NCBI RefSeq assembly: GCF_004570345.1
Contig: NZ_SPQM01000012.1
Coordinates: forward strand, 1-64,000
DNA: 64,000 nt
DNA from: Blastococcus sp. CT_GayMR20
GTDB taxonomy: Bacteria > Actinomycetota > Actinomycetes > Mycobacteriales > Geodermatophilaceae
Reading direction: 5' to 3'
Positions within the stretch are counted from its first letter, which is position 1; each line of letters opens with the position of its first letter. The translations under genes and the position numbers were made by a program. The notes beneath the pieces were generated by a model that saw only the letters and a program-made list of their open reading frames with translations, did no database searches and was not told where the DNA came from. Shown in pieces: positions 1-18,513 of this stretch.

Positions 1-103
1 GTTCGCCACTGATCCCCCACCGAAGCGGGTTCACCGTTCGACTTGCATGTGTTAAGCACGCCGCCAGCGTTCGTCCTGAGCCAGGATCAAACTCTCCGTA
101 GAT
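1..103 (-). rRNA. rrs: 16S ribosomal RNA, 5' end only
   Basis: Read on the minus strand, this is the start of a bacterial small-subunit rRNA. The universal 5' segment AGAGTTTGATCCTGGCTCAG is present, followed by GACGAACGCTGGCGGCGTGC and the CTTAACACATGCAAGTCGA helix. Only about 100 nt lie in the window; the rest of the gene, and presumably the 23S and 5S genes, continue to the left of position 1. The exact mature 5' end is uncertain by a few bases. The gene lies downstream of tyrS in the same direction. Confidence 0.97.
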
Positions 104-225
104 GAACTCGATCACAGGCCGAGAACCAAGAGTTGGCACTCTTGATATCAATCAACCAAAGGAATCCCAAACCAGAACCCGAAGGCCCCGGCACGGGGTA
201 TTACTTGGCACTGACTTTCGGCACG

Positions 226-242
226 CTGTTGAGTTCTCAAAG
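226..242 (-). promoter_or_regulatory. rrn leader boxA-type antitermination element
   Basis: On the minus strand this reads CTTTGAGAACTCAACAG, the segment conserved in actinobacterial rrn leaders between the promoter and the 16S 5' end. It matches a boxA-like antitermination/processing signal. It sits about 125 nt upstream of the 16S start. The stretch 104-477 contains no credible gene: only this leader, the promoter at 373-402 and a weak hairpin (TGCCG/CGGCA, about 453-470) just after the tyrS stop. Confidence 0.75.
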
Positions 243-372
243 AGCGGACGCGCACGGACCCGACCCTCGCGGGCTTCGTCCGAGACGTTTTCTCGTTGTA
301 CACCGCACAACGGTCAGGCCCCGCAGGACCTTCCCGCCGGCCCCAGACGGGGTCTCGCGCGGCGCAGAGAGA

Positions 373-402
373 AAGTTACGTCCGTGTGGGCCCCGGTGTC
401 AA
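373..402 (-). promoter_or_regulatory. Probable rrn promoter
   Basis: On the minus strand a perfect -35 hexamer TTGACA (402-397) is followed after 18 nt by TAACTT (378-373), a TAnnnT-type -10. It lies about 270 nt upstream of the 16S 5' end and upstream of the boxA-like leader element, the expected place for a housekeeping rRNA promoter. Additional rrn promoters may exist between it and the leader; none was as convincing. Confidence 0.6.
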
Positions 403-477
403 ACCGGTGGAGCCGTGACGCCCGACACGCGCGAGCCACCTCGCTGACACGCTGCCGAAACACACCGGCAGGGGTCG

Positions 478-1758
478 TCAGGCCGTCCGCTGGACCCCCG
501 CGATCGACCGCTTCCCGCGCCGCAGGACCAGCCAGCCACCGGCCAGCCAGGCGTCCTGGTCCGGCACCGCGTCGGCGTCCGTCACGCGCTCGTTGTTCAC
601 GTACGCGCCGCCCTCCTTCACCGTCCGGCGGGCCTCCGACAGGCTTCCCACCAGGCCGGTGAGCTGGAAGAGCTGGGCGACCGTCGGCATCTCGCCGTCC
701 ACGGTGACACTGCCGGCCTCCCGCAGGGCGGCGCCGAGGGTCTCCTCCCCCAGTGCGGCCAGGTCGTCGCGGCCGAAGAGCGCCCGACCGGCGGCCTCCG
801 CCTGCTCGAGCTGCTCCTGGCCGTGGACCAGGACTGTGAGCTCCTCGGCCAGCGCCCGCTGGGCGGTACGGGCCGCCGGCCGCTCCACGCTCTCCGCGAT
901 CAGCGCCTCGATCTCCTCGGCCGGACGCTCGGAGTACAGCGGTAGCCAGGTGCGGGCGTCGGCGTCATCGGCGTTGAGCCAGAACTGGAAGAAGGCGTAC
1001 GGCGAGGTGAGCGAGGGGTCGAGCCAGACGGCGCCGCCTTCCGACTTGCCGAACTTCGTCCCGTCGGACTTGGTGACCAGCGGCGTCGACAGGGCGTGCA
1101 CCGAGGCACCCTCGACGCGGCGGACGAGATCGATCCCCGCGGTCAGGTTGCCCCACTGGTCCGAGCCGCCGGTCTGCAAGGTGACGCCGTTGCGGCGGAA
1201 CAGCTCGAGGTAGTCGTTGGCCTGGAGGATCTGGTAGCTGAACTCGGTGTAGCTGATGCCGGCCTCGGAGTTGAGCCGGGCAGCCACCGCCTCCTTGGCG
1301 AGCATCCGGCCGACCCGGAAGTGCTTGCCGAGGTCCCGCAGGAAGTCGATCGCGGAGACGGGCGCCGTCCACTCGAGGTTGTCGACGTAGATGGGCCCCT
1401 TGAGTCCCTGCGTCTCAGCCGGGAGGTCCAGGAACGGCGCCACCTGCTCGCGGATGCGGTCGACCCACTCCGCCACGGTGCCGCGGTCGTTGAGCTGCCG
1501 CTCGGCCGTCGGCCGCGGATCCCCGATCAGTCCCGTGGCACCGCCGACGAGCACGACCGGCTGGTGCCCGGCCCGTTGCAGGGCGCGCAGCACCATGAAC
1601 TGCAGCAGGTGCCCGACGTGCAGGCTCTGCGCGGTCGGGTCGAAGCCGGCGTAGTACGCGATCGGGCCCTCGGCCAGGTGGCTCCGCAGGGCGGCCTCGT
1701 CCGTGCTCTGGGCGATCAGCCCGCGGCGGTGCAGCTCGTCGATCACGTCTTCCGTCAC
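478..1758 (-). CDS. tyrS: Tyrosyl-tRNA synthetase
   Basis: Class I aminoacyl-tRNA synthetase that charges tRNA-Tyr in the cytosol. The 426-residue protein has the usual bacterial TyrRS length. The HIGH-type motif reads HVGHL at residues 47-51 and the KMSKS-type motif reads KFGKS at about residue 237. The C-terminal ~70 residues look like the S4-type RNA-binding domain (VKEGGAYVNNERV). The chosen start is a GTG that overlaps the stop of the upstream glycosylase gene by 4 nt (GTGA), implying translational coupling. It is the last gene of the long arg-led leftward array and is followed by the rrn operon. Confidence 0.96.
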   Translation of the reverse strand: MTEDVIDELHRRGLIAQSTDEAALRSHLAEGPIAYYAGFDPTAQSLHVGHLLQFMVLRALQRAGHQPVVLVGGATGLIGDPRPTAERQLNDRGTVAEWVDRIREQVAPFLDLPAETQGLKGPIYVDNLEWTAPVSAIDFLRDLGKHFRVGRMLAKEAVAARLNSEAGISYTEFSYQILQANDYLELFRRNGVTLQTGGSDQWGNLTAGIDLVRRVEGASVHALSTPLVTKSDGTKFGKSEGGAVWLDPSLTSPYAFFQFWLNADDADARTWLPLYSERPAEEIEALIAESVERPAARTAQRALAEELTVLVHGQEQLEQAEAAGRALFGRDDLAALGEETLGAALREAGSVTVDGEMPTVAQLFQLTGLVGSLSEARRTVKEGGAYVNNERVTDADAVPDQDAWLAGGWLVLRRGKRSIAGVQRTA

Positions 1759-2399
1759 AGGACACCATCCTGCCCGGCGGTGCGTCGCCGGGACTTGCCG
1801 CCCGGTCGGAACACGCTGACCGACGCCGCATCCGTCTCCCAGAACCGCCACGGCAGATCGGTCGCCTGGGTGATGCCCACGCGGGGGCCGGCCGAGATCG
1901 CCGGGGGCGGGCATCCGGAGTGCAGCCGCACCGAGCTGTCCGGCGAGAGGAGGTCGGCGTCCAGGTCGTCCGGGCCGATGCCCAGAGCCTGGCTGAGTCG
2001 CGCCGGGCCGCGGGCGAGGTCCCGGGGCACGCGGGCCGCCGGTCGTCGGGATCGCGCGAGCTCCTCCCCCACCACTATCTCTCCGGCACGCAGCAGGACC
2101 GCCGACCCCTCGCCCGGCCGACCGACGACGACGTTGGCGCACCAGTGCACCCCGTAGCTGAAGTACACGTAGAGCCGACCGGGCGGTCCGAACATGATCG
2201 CCGCGCGCGGCGTCGGGCCGCGATGCGAATGGGCCGCCGGATCCGTGCCGTTCCCGGAATAGGCCTCGACCTCGGTGAGCCGCAGCGCCACCTGCCCGTC
2301 CGGTCGGTCGGTGACCAGCACACAGCCCAGCAGGGACGGCGCCACGGCCTCCGGTGGACCCAGCAGGTCGTCGACGCGAAGGAGCTCGCCCGGCTGCAC
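1755..2399 (-). CDS. mpg: 3-methyladenine DNA glycosylase (AAG/Mpg family)
   Basis: Base-excision repair enzyme that removes alkylated purines such as 3-methyladenine. The 214-residue protein carries the family's catalytic segment TEVEAYSG with the active-site Glu, followed by HSHRGPTPR, and the YVYFSYGVHWCANVV core. The start is taken as GTG (VQPGELLRV), 2 nt after the argH stop codon; longer in-frame starts would run deep into argH. Its stop overlaps the tyrS start by 4 nt. Placement between argH and tyrS is common in actinobacteria, so it is probably expressed with the arginine operon. Confidence 0.93.
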   Translation of the reverse strand: MQPGELLRVDDLLGPPEAVAPSLLGCVLVTDRPDGQVALRLTEVEAYSGNGTDPAAHSHRGPTPRAAIMFGPPGRLYVYFSYGVHWCANVVVGRPGEGSAVLLRAGEIVVGEELARSRRPAARVPRDLARGPARLSQALGIGPDDLDADLLSPDSSVRLHSGCPPPAISAGPRVGITQATDLPWRFWETDAASVSVFRPGGKSRRRTAGQDGVL

Positions 2400-2401
2400 G
2401 A

Positions 2402-5065
<2,664 letters not shown>

Positions 5066-5073
<8 letters not shown>

Positions 5074-5608
5074 GGGATGCACTCTCTTCCAGGTCGGTCT
5101 TCAGTTCGGGATAGATGGCGGGCGTGCGCTCGGCGAGAGAGCGGAGGCGGTCGGCCAGGGCCGGTCCGCCGTCGGGATCGCGTGAGACGACGAGCAGCGT
5201 GTCGTCGCCTGCGATGGTGCCCAGGACGTCGGGCAGCCCAACCTTGTCCAGCGCCGAGGCGAGGAACTGGGCGGCACCCGGCGGGGTCCGGAGGACCGCC
5301 AGGTTGGCGCTCCCCTCGGCGTTGGTGAGCAGGTCGGCCAGCAGACGGGTGAGTCTGGCGGGGGCGGCCTGCGCCGGTCGCAGCGGGGCGTTCTCGGGCG
5401 GCAGCACGTAGCTGGCCGGGGCGCCGTCCGAGCCGCGCAGCTTGACGGCGCCGAGCTCCTCCAGGTCGCGGGAGAGCGTGGCCTGGGTGACCTCGATGCC
5501 GGACTCGGCGAGCAGCGCGGCGAGCTGCGTCTGCGAGGTGACCGGCTGTGCGTCGATCAGCTGGACGATCCGCGCCTGGCGGGCGGACCGGGTGAGGGCC
5601 GTCGTCAC
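5066..5608 (-). CDS. argR: Arginine repressor
   Basis: Transcriptional repressor of arginine genes with arginine as co-repressor. The 180-residue protein has an N-terminal winged helix-turn-helix ([13 protein letters not shown]...[16 protein letters not shown]) and a C-terminal oligomerisation/arginine-binding domain ([20 protein letters not shown]). It is encoded inside the operon it is expected to regulate; two candidate operators lie upstream of argC at 10972-11005. Its 3' end overlaps argG by 8 to 17 nt depending on the argG start. The GTG start is 58 nt after argF, the largest gap inside this array. Confidence 0.95.
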
Positions 5609-5666
5609 GAGCGCTCCAGGAGCCGAGGCGAGCCTGCGGAGCAGAGGTGAGCCGACCGGTCGACCG

Positions 5667-7782
<2,116 letters not shown>

Positions 7783-7786
<4 letters not shown>

Positions 7787-8783
7787 GCTGTCGCCTCCCT
7801 GCTCTGATCGGCCGGGACGACCATCGTCCCGGTGCCTTCGGTGGTGAACATCTCCAGGAGCAGGGCGTGCGGCAGGCGCCCGTCGACGACGGTCGCCCGC
7901 TTCACCCCGCCCTCGACCGCCCGCAGGCAGGCGGCCATCTTCGGGACCATGCCGGCGTCGAGCGCGGGCAGGATCTCCGCCAGCTCGCGGGCGTCGATCT
8001 GCTCGACGAGGGAGTCGCGGTCGGGCCAGTCGGCGTAGAGGCCCTCGACGTCGGTGAGGACGACGAGCTTGACGGCCCCCAGCGCGACGGCGAGCGCCGC
8101 GGCCGCGGTGTCGGCGTTGAGGTTGTGCAGCTGGCCGGTGGCATCGGGCGCGACGGTCGAGACGACGGGGATGTGGCCGGCGTCGAGCAGCGCGGTCACC
8201 GGCGTGGGGTCGACGTCCACGACGTCGCCCACGAAGCCGATGTCGACGAGCTCACCGTCGACCACGGCGTGGGTACGGGCGGCGGTCATGAGTCCGCCGT
8301 CCTCACCGGACAGGCCCACGGCCCGGCCCCCGTGCTCGTTGATCAGGCCGACCACCTCGGGGCCGACCTGCCCGACCAGAACCATGCGGACGACGTCGAT
8401 CGACTGCTCGGTGGTGACCCGCAGGCCGCCGCGGAACTCGCTCGGGATGCCGAGGCGGGTCAGCATCGAGGAGATCTGCGGGCCGCCGCCGTGCACGACG
8501 ACCGGGAAGATCCCGCAGGTCCGCAGGAACACCATGTCCTCGGCGAACGCGCGACGGCACGCGTCGTCGACCATGGCATGCCCGCCGTACTTGACGACGA
8601 CGACGTTCCCGTGGAACTCCTTGAGCCACGGCAGCGCCCCGGTGAGGACGGCGACCTTCCGCGCGTCGCCCTCCGGGTCGTACTTGCGCATGACCCGGCT
8701 CGTGCCGACCTTCTTCGGCAGCCGCGGCTGCGGCGAGGGCTCGTCGATCCGGACGTCCGGCGGGGTGGGGTCCTGGTGTGCGG

Positions 8784-8787
<4 letters not shown>
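7783..8787 (-). CDS. argB: Acetylglutamate kinase
   Basis: Phosphorylates N-acetylglutamate; usually the arginine-feedback-controlled step. Amino-acid-kinase motifs are clear: [10 protein letters not shown] near the N-terminus, [10 protein letters not shown] and [12 protein letters not shown]. With the GTG that overlaps the argJ stop (GTGA) the protein is 334 residues, longer than the usual ~300, carrying about 32 extra N-terminal residues. An ATG at 8691 (MRKYDPEGD) would give the typical 302 residues but has a weak ribosome-binding site. The coupled GTG is favoured on overlap pattern alone, so the exact start is unsettled. Confidence 0.95.
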
Positions 8788-11820
<3,033 letters not shown>

Positions 11821-11874
11821 GGCCTCGTCCGGAGGCTCGCGCCGAGCCTGCGAGGCGTGAGAGGGACGAGGTCC
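11821..11874 (-). repeat. Intergenic hairpin repeat, copy 1 (after pheT)
   Basis: Inverted repeat GGCCTCGTCC...GGACGAGGTCC filling the gap between the pheT stop and the dehydrogenase start, with an inner stem GGCTCG/CGAGCC. It shares the GAGCnTGCGAGC core and the GGTCCTT end with elements at 18458, 20040 and 27923. As transcribed leftwards it starts a few bases after the pheT stop, so it probably serves as a transcription terminator or mRNA 3' stabiliser. Confidence 0.6.
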
Positions 11875-14367
11875 TTACGCACGCAGCTCCGCCCCCGTCC
11901 GCTGTGCCGCGGCGGCCACGGCGGCGTCGCGCACGGCGGTCGCCTCCTCGCTCGTCAGCGTCCGGTCCGGCGCCCGGAGGGTCAGCGCGTAGGCCAGCGA
12001 GCGCGAGCCGGCCGGCACCGGGGCGCCGGTGTAGACGTCGAAGAGCCGGATCGACTCCAGCAGCTCGCCCGCCCCGGTCTCGAGGGCGGCAGCCACCTCG
12101 GCCGCCGGAACCTCGTCCTCCACGACCAGCGCCAGGTCCAGCAGCACCGGCGGGAACGCCGAGATCGGCGGCCCGACCGGGACCTCCGACGCGGGCAGGG
12201 CGTCGAGGTCCAGCTCCATGACCGACGTGCGCGCCGGGAGCTCCAGCGCGGCGCAGACCCGCGGGTGGAGCTCGCCCGCGTGGCCGACAACCGTCTCCCC
12301 CACCAGCAGCTCGGCGCAGCGGCCGGGGTGCCAGGGCGCCCGGTCGCCCGCCCGCACGGTCAGCTCGCTGCCCGCCGCGGCGGCCACCAGGCGGGCAGCC
12401 TGCACCGCGTCGGCCCACGTCGCCGGCCGGCCGGACCCCCACCAGCCGCGCGGCTCGCGATTGCCGGCGAGCGCCACGGCCACGTGCCACGGCTGCTCCG
12501 GGACGGCGCCCAGCAGCGCGGCGAGGGTCTCGTCGTCCGGCCGCCGGTCGACACCCGGCAGCGGAGCCGGCGTCCGCCGGTCGCCCGGGAAGACCGCACC
12601 GTGCTCGAAGAGGGCGAGGTCGCGCTGCCCGCGCGAGAGATTCCGGGCGAGCGTCGCCAGCAGCCCCGGCAGCAGGGTGGTGCGCAGCGCCGGCTCCTCC
12701 TCCGACAGCGGGTTGCGGACCACGACCACCTGGCGGCGCGGATCGTCCTCGGGGAGGCCGAGCGCGTCGAGCACCGGCAGCCCGATGAACGGGTAGGACG
12801 GCGCCTCGACGTAGCCCGCCTCGGCGAGCGTGCGGCCGACGCTGCGCCGGCGGCGCTGCCGTTCGGTGAGCCCCCGGCCGGGAGGCGCGGTGGGCAGCAC
12901 CGACGGGATGTCGTCGTACCCGGCGAGGCGCACCACCTCCTCGACCAGGTCGGCCGGGTCGGTCAGGTCGGGCCGCCAGGTCGGGGGGGTGACGACGAGC
13001 GGGTTGCCGCCGGCGTCGACGTCGCAGCCGACGGCGCCGAGGAGCTCCACGACCTGCGCGGCGGTGTAGGGCACGCCGGCGACCCGGGCTGGCTTGGCGG
13101 CGTCCAGCTCGATCGTCGGCCGCGGGGCGCGGGTGTCGAGGTCGACCACTCCACCGATCACGCGCGCACCGCCGTACTCGCTCAGCAGCTGGGCGGCCCG
13201 GGCGAGGGCGACGACGGTCATCTCGGGGTCGACGCCGCGCTCGAAACGCTTGGCGGCCTCGCTGGGCAGGCGGTGCCGGCGCGCGGTGCGGGCCACGCCG
13301 GTCGGCTCCCAGTGCGCTGCCTCGAGCAGGACGGCGGTGGTGCCGTCGCCGATCTCGGTCGAGGCGCCGCCCATCACGGCGGCCAGCCCGATCGGGCCGC
13401 TGTCGTCGGTGATCAGCAGGTCGTCCGACGTCAGCCTGCGCTCGACGCCGTCCAGCGTCGTCAGCTCCTCGCCGTCGCGCGCCAGCCGGACGGTGATCGG
13501 CCCGTTGACGGCATCGCGGTCGAAGGCGTGCATCGGCTGGCCCAGCTCGAGCATCACGTAGTTGGTGACGTCGACGGCCAGGGAGATGCTGCGGACGGCG
13601 GCCTGGGCGAGCCGTCGCCGCATCCACCAGGGGCTCGGCGCCGTGGGGTCGAGCCCCTCCATGGCGATCATCGAGAAGCGGTCGCAGCGGTCGGGGTCGG
13701 CGACGGTGACCTTCCACGCCGGCTCCCCCGACCAGGCCGGCGGGGTGACCGCGCCCGGATCGCGCCAGGGGGCGGCCAGGCCGGTGCCCATCTCGCGGGC
13801 GATCCCGCGCATGGCCAGGCAGTAGCCGCGGTCGGGCGTGACGGCGAGTTCGATGACGACGTCCTCGAGCCCGACGATCGGCGCCGCCGGCGTTCCCGGC
13901 GGCGGGACGTCGTCGGTGCCGGAGCCCAGGACCAGGATCCCGGCGTGGTCGTCGCCGACGCCCAGTTCGCGGACCGAGCAGATCATGCCGTCGGAGACCC
14001 GGTCGTACGTCTTCCGGGCGGCGATCTCGAAGCCGCCCGGCAGCACGGCGCCGGGCAGCGCGACGACGACCGTGTCGCCGGCGGCGAAGTTGGTGGCCCC
14101 GCAGACGATGCCCCTTACATCCCGCCCTCCATCCCCGGCAACGCCCTCGCCGACGTCGACCTGGGTGTAGCGGATGGGCTTCTTGAATCCGGTCAGGTCC
14201 TCGATCTCGAGGACCCGGCCGATGACGAGCGGGCCGGCGACGCCCTCGGGCCGGTGGATCTCCTCCACCTCGAGGCCGAGGCGCACGAACGCGGTGTCCA
14301 GGTCCTCGACGGACGTTCCCGCGGGAAGGTCGACGTACTCGGCCAGCCAGCCGATGGGGACTCTCAC
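11875..14367 (-). CDS. pheT: Phenylalanyl-tRNA synthetase beta subunit
   Basis: Large subunit of the alpha2-beta2 PheRS. The 830-residue protein starts VRVPIGWLAEYVDLP, matching the family N-terminus. It carries the B1 tRNA-binding-type OB region (GPLVIGRVLEIEDL), the B3/B4 editing region, B5, and a C-terminal ferredoxin-like anticodon-binding domain. The GTG at 14367 is chosen because AAGGGG lies 7 nt upstream; an upstream start at 14406 would overlap pheS and lacks family support. The stop is TAA, followed directly by a hairpin repeat. It is cotranscribed with pheS, 28 nt upstream. Confidence 0.96.
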   Translation of the reverse strand: MRVPIGWLAEYVDLPAGTSVEDLDTAFVRLGLEVEEIHRPEGVAGPLVIGRVLEIEDLTGFKKPIRYTQVDVGEGVAGDGGRDVRGIVCGATNFAAGDTVVVALPGAVLPGGFEIAARKTYDRVSDGMICSVRELGVGDDHAGILVLGSGTDDVPPPGTPAAPIVGLEDVVIELAVTPDRGYCLAMRGIAREMGTGLAAPWRDPGAVTPPAWSGEPAWKVTVADPDRCDRFSMIAMEGLDPTAPSPWWMRRRLAQAAVRSISLAVDVTNYVMLELGQPMHAFDRDAVNGPITVRLARDGEELTTLDGVERRLTSDDLLITDDSGPIGLAAVMGGASTEIGDGTTAVLLEAAHWEPTGVARTARRHRLPSEAAKRFERGVDPEMTVVALARAAQLLSEYGGARVIGGVVDLDTRAPRPTIELDAAKPARVAGVPYTAAQVVELLGAVGCDVDAGGNPLVVTPPTWRPDLTDPADLVEEVVRLAGYDDIPSVLPTAPPGRGLTERQRRRRSVGRTLAEAGYVEAPSYPFIGLPVLDALGLPEDDPRRQVVVVRNPLSEEEPALRTTLLPGLLATLARNLSRGQRDLALFEHGAVFPGDRRTPAPLPGVDRRPDDETLAALLGAVPEQPWHVAVALAGNREPRGWWGSGRPATWADAVQAARLVAAAAGSELTVRAGDRAPWHPGRCAELLVGETVVGHAGELHPRVCAALELPARTSVMELDLDALPASEVPVGPPISAFPPVLLDLALVVEDEVPAAEVAAALETGAGELLESIRLFDVYTGAPVPAGSRSLAYALTLRAPDRTLTSEEATAVRDAAVAAAAQRTGAELRA

Positions 14368-14395
14368 TCTGCTGCCCCTTGCCTGTGACGGTCGG

Positions 14396-16437
<2,042 letters not shown>

Positions 16438-16444
16438 CCTGGGG

Positions 16445-16750
16445 TCAGCGGTCCAGGTCCGCGCCGTCCAGGACCTCGACCGGGAACGGCGGCCGGTCGC
16501 CGCCGGTCACCCGGGTGTTGCCCCAGACGTCGTGCTCCGTGGCCTCGGCACGGGCGCGTCCGTGCGGCGTGGTGAGGACGAGGGGAGCGCGCAACGGCAG
16601 CTCCGCGGCGACGCGGCCGGTCCAGACGACGTGGCCGGCCAGGGGGTCGAAGCGTGCGGCCAGGACGGCGCGGGCGGTGCGCGGGGGTTCGCCGTCCACG
16701 TCGACGGTGACCTCGCCGTCGTAGCCGTCGGGTTCCCCGTGGTCGGTCAT
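16445..16750 (-). CDS. DUF4873-like small protein
   Basis: Protein of 101 residues, probably cytosolic. The pattern YDGEVTVDVDG, then RFDPLAGHVVWTGRVAAELP, then a short positively charged segment resembles the actinobacterial DUF4873 family, whose function is unknown and which often lies near monooxygenase or redox genes. It is transcribed leftwards 16 nt after the TetR gene, so the two are likely co-transcribed. The family call is from memory of the pattern and should be treated as probable. Confidence 0.7.
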   Translation of the reverse strand: MTDHGEPDGYDGEVTVDVDGEPPRTARAVLAARFDPLAGHVVWTGRVAAELPLRAPLVLTTPHGRARAEATEHDVWGNTRVTGGDRPPFPVEVLDGADLDR

Positions 16751-16766
16751 CCGCCGTCCCTCCCGT

Positions 16767-17456
16767 TCAGCCCCGGCGCGGGGGCAGCAGTGTGCCGAGC
16801 CCGCCGTGGGCGAGCGCGGTGAGCTGCTCGATCAGCTCGAGGGCGGGCACCGTCCGCGCGGTCGACCACCAGTGCGCGGCCAGCTGCACCATGCCGACGA
16901 CGCCGTAGGCCCACGTCCTCGCCGCGGACGTCGGTTGCCCGGCCTCATCGAGACGCAGCGAGATCAGTCCGGCCAGCGCATCGGCGATCTGGTGCTCGGT
17001 CGCGGCGACCAGGTCGGCCCGCCCCGAGCGGCCGGTGTGGGCGTACGCGAAGCGGTACAGCTCGGGCTCGTCCTCGATCAGCGAGACGAACGCGGTGATC
17101 ACCGCCTGCAGCGCCGCGCGGTCGTCGGGGTGCTCGCGGGTGATCTCACCGAGGAGCCGGGGCAGCAGGATCGCCCCGGAGATCCGCTCGAGGACGGCGT
17201 CGACCAGCTCGTCCTTGTCCGAGAAGTAGCGATAGATGACGGTCTTCGAGACCCCGGCGCTGCGGGCCACGTCGTCGACCGCGAAGTCGGGACCGGTGCT
17301 GCGCACCGCCTCGACGGCGGCGCCCACCAGATCCTCCCGGCGGGCCCGACGGTGCTCGGTCCAGCGCGCACGGCGCCCGTCCAGCGCGGGCAGCGGAGCC
17401 TCCGGGGGCTCGCCGGATCGCGGCGGAGTGCCAGGGAGTTCGACCACCCGTTGCAT
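16767..17456 (-). CDS. TetR-family transcriptional regulator
   Basis: Regulator of 229 residues. An N-terminal Pro-rich stretch (about 30 residues) precedes the TetR DNA-binding domain, whose recognition region reads FAVDDVARSAGVSKTVIYRYFSDKDEL. The C-terminal ligand domain ends in an amphipathic helix with WWSTARTVPALELIEQL. It is divergent from the AurF-like oxygenase gene, and the 64-nt shared spacer contains the palindrome GGTAACAGCTACC, a good candidate operator. A GTG at 17465 would add three residues. It likely represses itself and the oxygenase. Confidence 0.9.
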   Translation of the reverse strand: MQRVVELPGTPPRSGEPPEAPLPALDGRRARWTEHRRARREDLVGAAVEAVRSTGPDFAVDDVARSAGVSKTVIYRYFSDKDELVDAVLERISGAILLPRLLGEITREHPDDRAALQAVITAFVSLIEDEPELYRFAYAHTGRSGRADLVAATEHQIADALAGLISLRLDEAGQPTSAARTWAYGVVGMVQLAAHWWSTARTVPALELIEQLTALAHGGLGTLLPPRRG

Positions 17457-17465
17457 GTGTTTCAC

Positions 17466-17478
17466 GGTAACAGCTACC
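17466..17478. promoter_or_regulatory. Candidate TetR operator
   Basis: GGTAACAGCTACC is a near-perfect 13-bp palindrome (GGTA and TACC arms match exactly; the inner bases are purine/pyrimidine symmetric). It lies between the divergent TetR and AurF-like genes and overlaps the 5' end of the regulator's transcript region. Binding by the adjacent TetR protein is inferred from position. Confidence 0.5.
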
Positions 17479-17520
17479 TTTCAGTCACAGCCGCGTCCGA
17501 CGCCCGGGGGGAACTCGCCG

Positions 17521-18456
17521 ATGACCGCCACCATCCCGACCATGCCCAGCCCGCCCACCGGTCAGTCAGGCCGGAGGCGTGTTGATCGCGAGGAACTGTC
17601 CACCCGCCTCCTCGGATCCGCCGCGAAGAAGTCCTACGACCCGGTCGTCGACATCGACTGGGACGCTCCCATCCCCGACGGCCTCTACGGTCTGTCACCG
17701 GAGTGGTCGACGCTCTACGGCACGCCGATGTGGGACTCGTTGACCGAGGACCAGCGGATCACGCTGACCATCCACGAGTACTGCTCGATCTCCGGCGTCG
17801 GCATCTTCTTCGAGTGCCTGCTCATGCAGCTCGTGCTGCGCGACATCTACGGCGACGACCCGGCCCAGCCGCACGTGCAGTGGGTCCTGACCGAGATCGC
17901 GGACGAGTGCCGGCACTCGGTCATGTTCGCCCGCACGGCGGAGACCTTCGGGGCGCCGTCCTACCAGCCGCCGGCGTCGATCCTCCGGCTCGGCAAGGCG
18001 TTCGTGAAGCGGTTCGACGGCCCCGCCGCGTACGCGGCGATCCTGGTCGCCGAGGAGATCCTCGACATCTTCCAGCGCGACCTGATGAAGGACGGCCGCG
18101 TCCAGCCGCTGACCCGCGCCACGAGCCAGATCCACGTCGTGGAGGAGGCGCGGCACATGCGCTTCGCCCGCGAGGAGATCGCCCGGCGGACCCCCGAGCT
18201 GTCGTCGTGGCAGCTGCGCCGGCACCGGACGGCGGTGGCGTCCGTCGCCGCGATCGTCGCCGACAACCTGGTCCAGCCGGCGGTCTACGCCTCCGTGGGC
18301 CTGGACCCGAAGGCGGCAAAGGCGGCGGCGCGGTCCAACGCCCACTACGGGGACAAGCTGCGCGACGCCTCGAGCGGGCTCGTCGACTTCCTGCGCGACG
18401 TCGGCCTCGTCGGCGGACCGTCGGAACTGCTCTGGAGGCGCGCCCGCCTGGTGTAA
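17521..18456 (+). CDS. AurF-like diiron oxygenase
   Basis: Protein of 311 residues resembling the AurF/p-aminobenzoate N-oxygenase diiron family. Carboxylate/His ligand motifs are visible: an early ExxH-type region (HEYCSISGVGIFFE), EIADECRHSVMF, EEILDIFQRDL and EEARHMRFAREEI. The substrate is unknown; actinobacterial homologues occur outside antibiotic clusters, so a general N-oxygenase or lipid-related role is possible. The ATG follows a short GC-rich leader; a ribosome-binding site is not obvious. It is divergent from a TetR gene that probably controls it. It is convergent with trmH across a strong hairpin. Confidence 0.82.
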   Translation: MTATIPTMPSPPTGQSGRRRVDREELSTRLLGSAAKKSYDPVVDIDWDAPIPDGLYGLSPEWSTLYGTPMWDSLTEDQRITLTIHEYCSISGVGIFFECLLMQLVLRDIYGDDPAQPHVQWVLTEIADECRHSVMFARTAETFGAPSYQPPASILRLGKAFVKRFDGPAAYAAILVAEEILDIFQRDLMKDGRVQPLTRATSQIHVVEEARHMRFAREEIARRTPELSSWQLRRHRTAVASVAAIVADNLVQPAVYASVGLDPKAAKAAARSNAHYGDKLRDASSGLVDFLRDVGLVGGPSELLWRRARLV

Positions 18457-18457
18457 C

Positions 18458-18512
18458 GGCCCCGCTGCAGGGGCCCGCGGGGAGCTTGCGAGCCGTGGGG
18501 GCAGCGGGGTCC
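18458..18512. repeat. Intergenic hairpin repeat, copy 2 (bidirectional terminator)
   Basis: Perfect 9-bp outer stem CCCCGCTGC/GCAGCGGGG with GGCCCC and GGTCCTT ends and the GAGCTTGCGAGC core in the loop arm. It fills the space between the convergent oxygenase and trmH genes, starting two bases after one stop and ending two bases before the other. It is a member of the four-copy family described in the findings; a terminator for both genes is the simplest reading. Confidence 0.7.
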
Positions 18513-18513
18513 T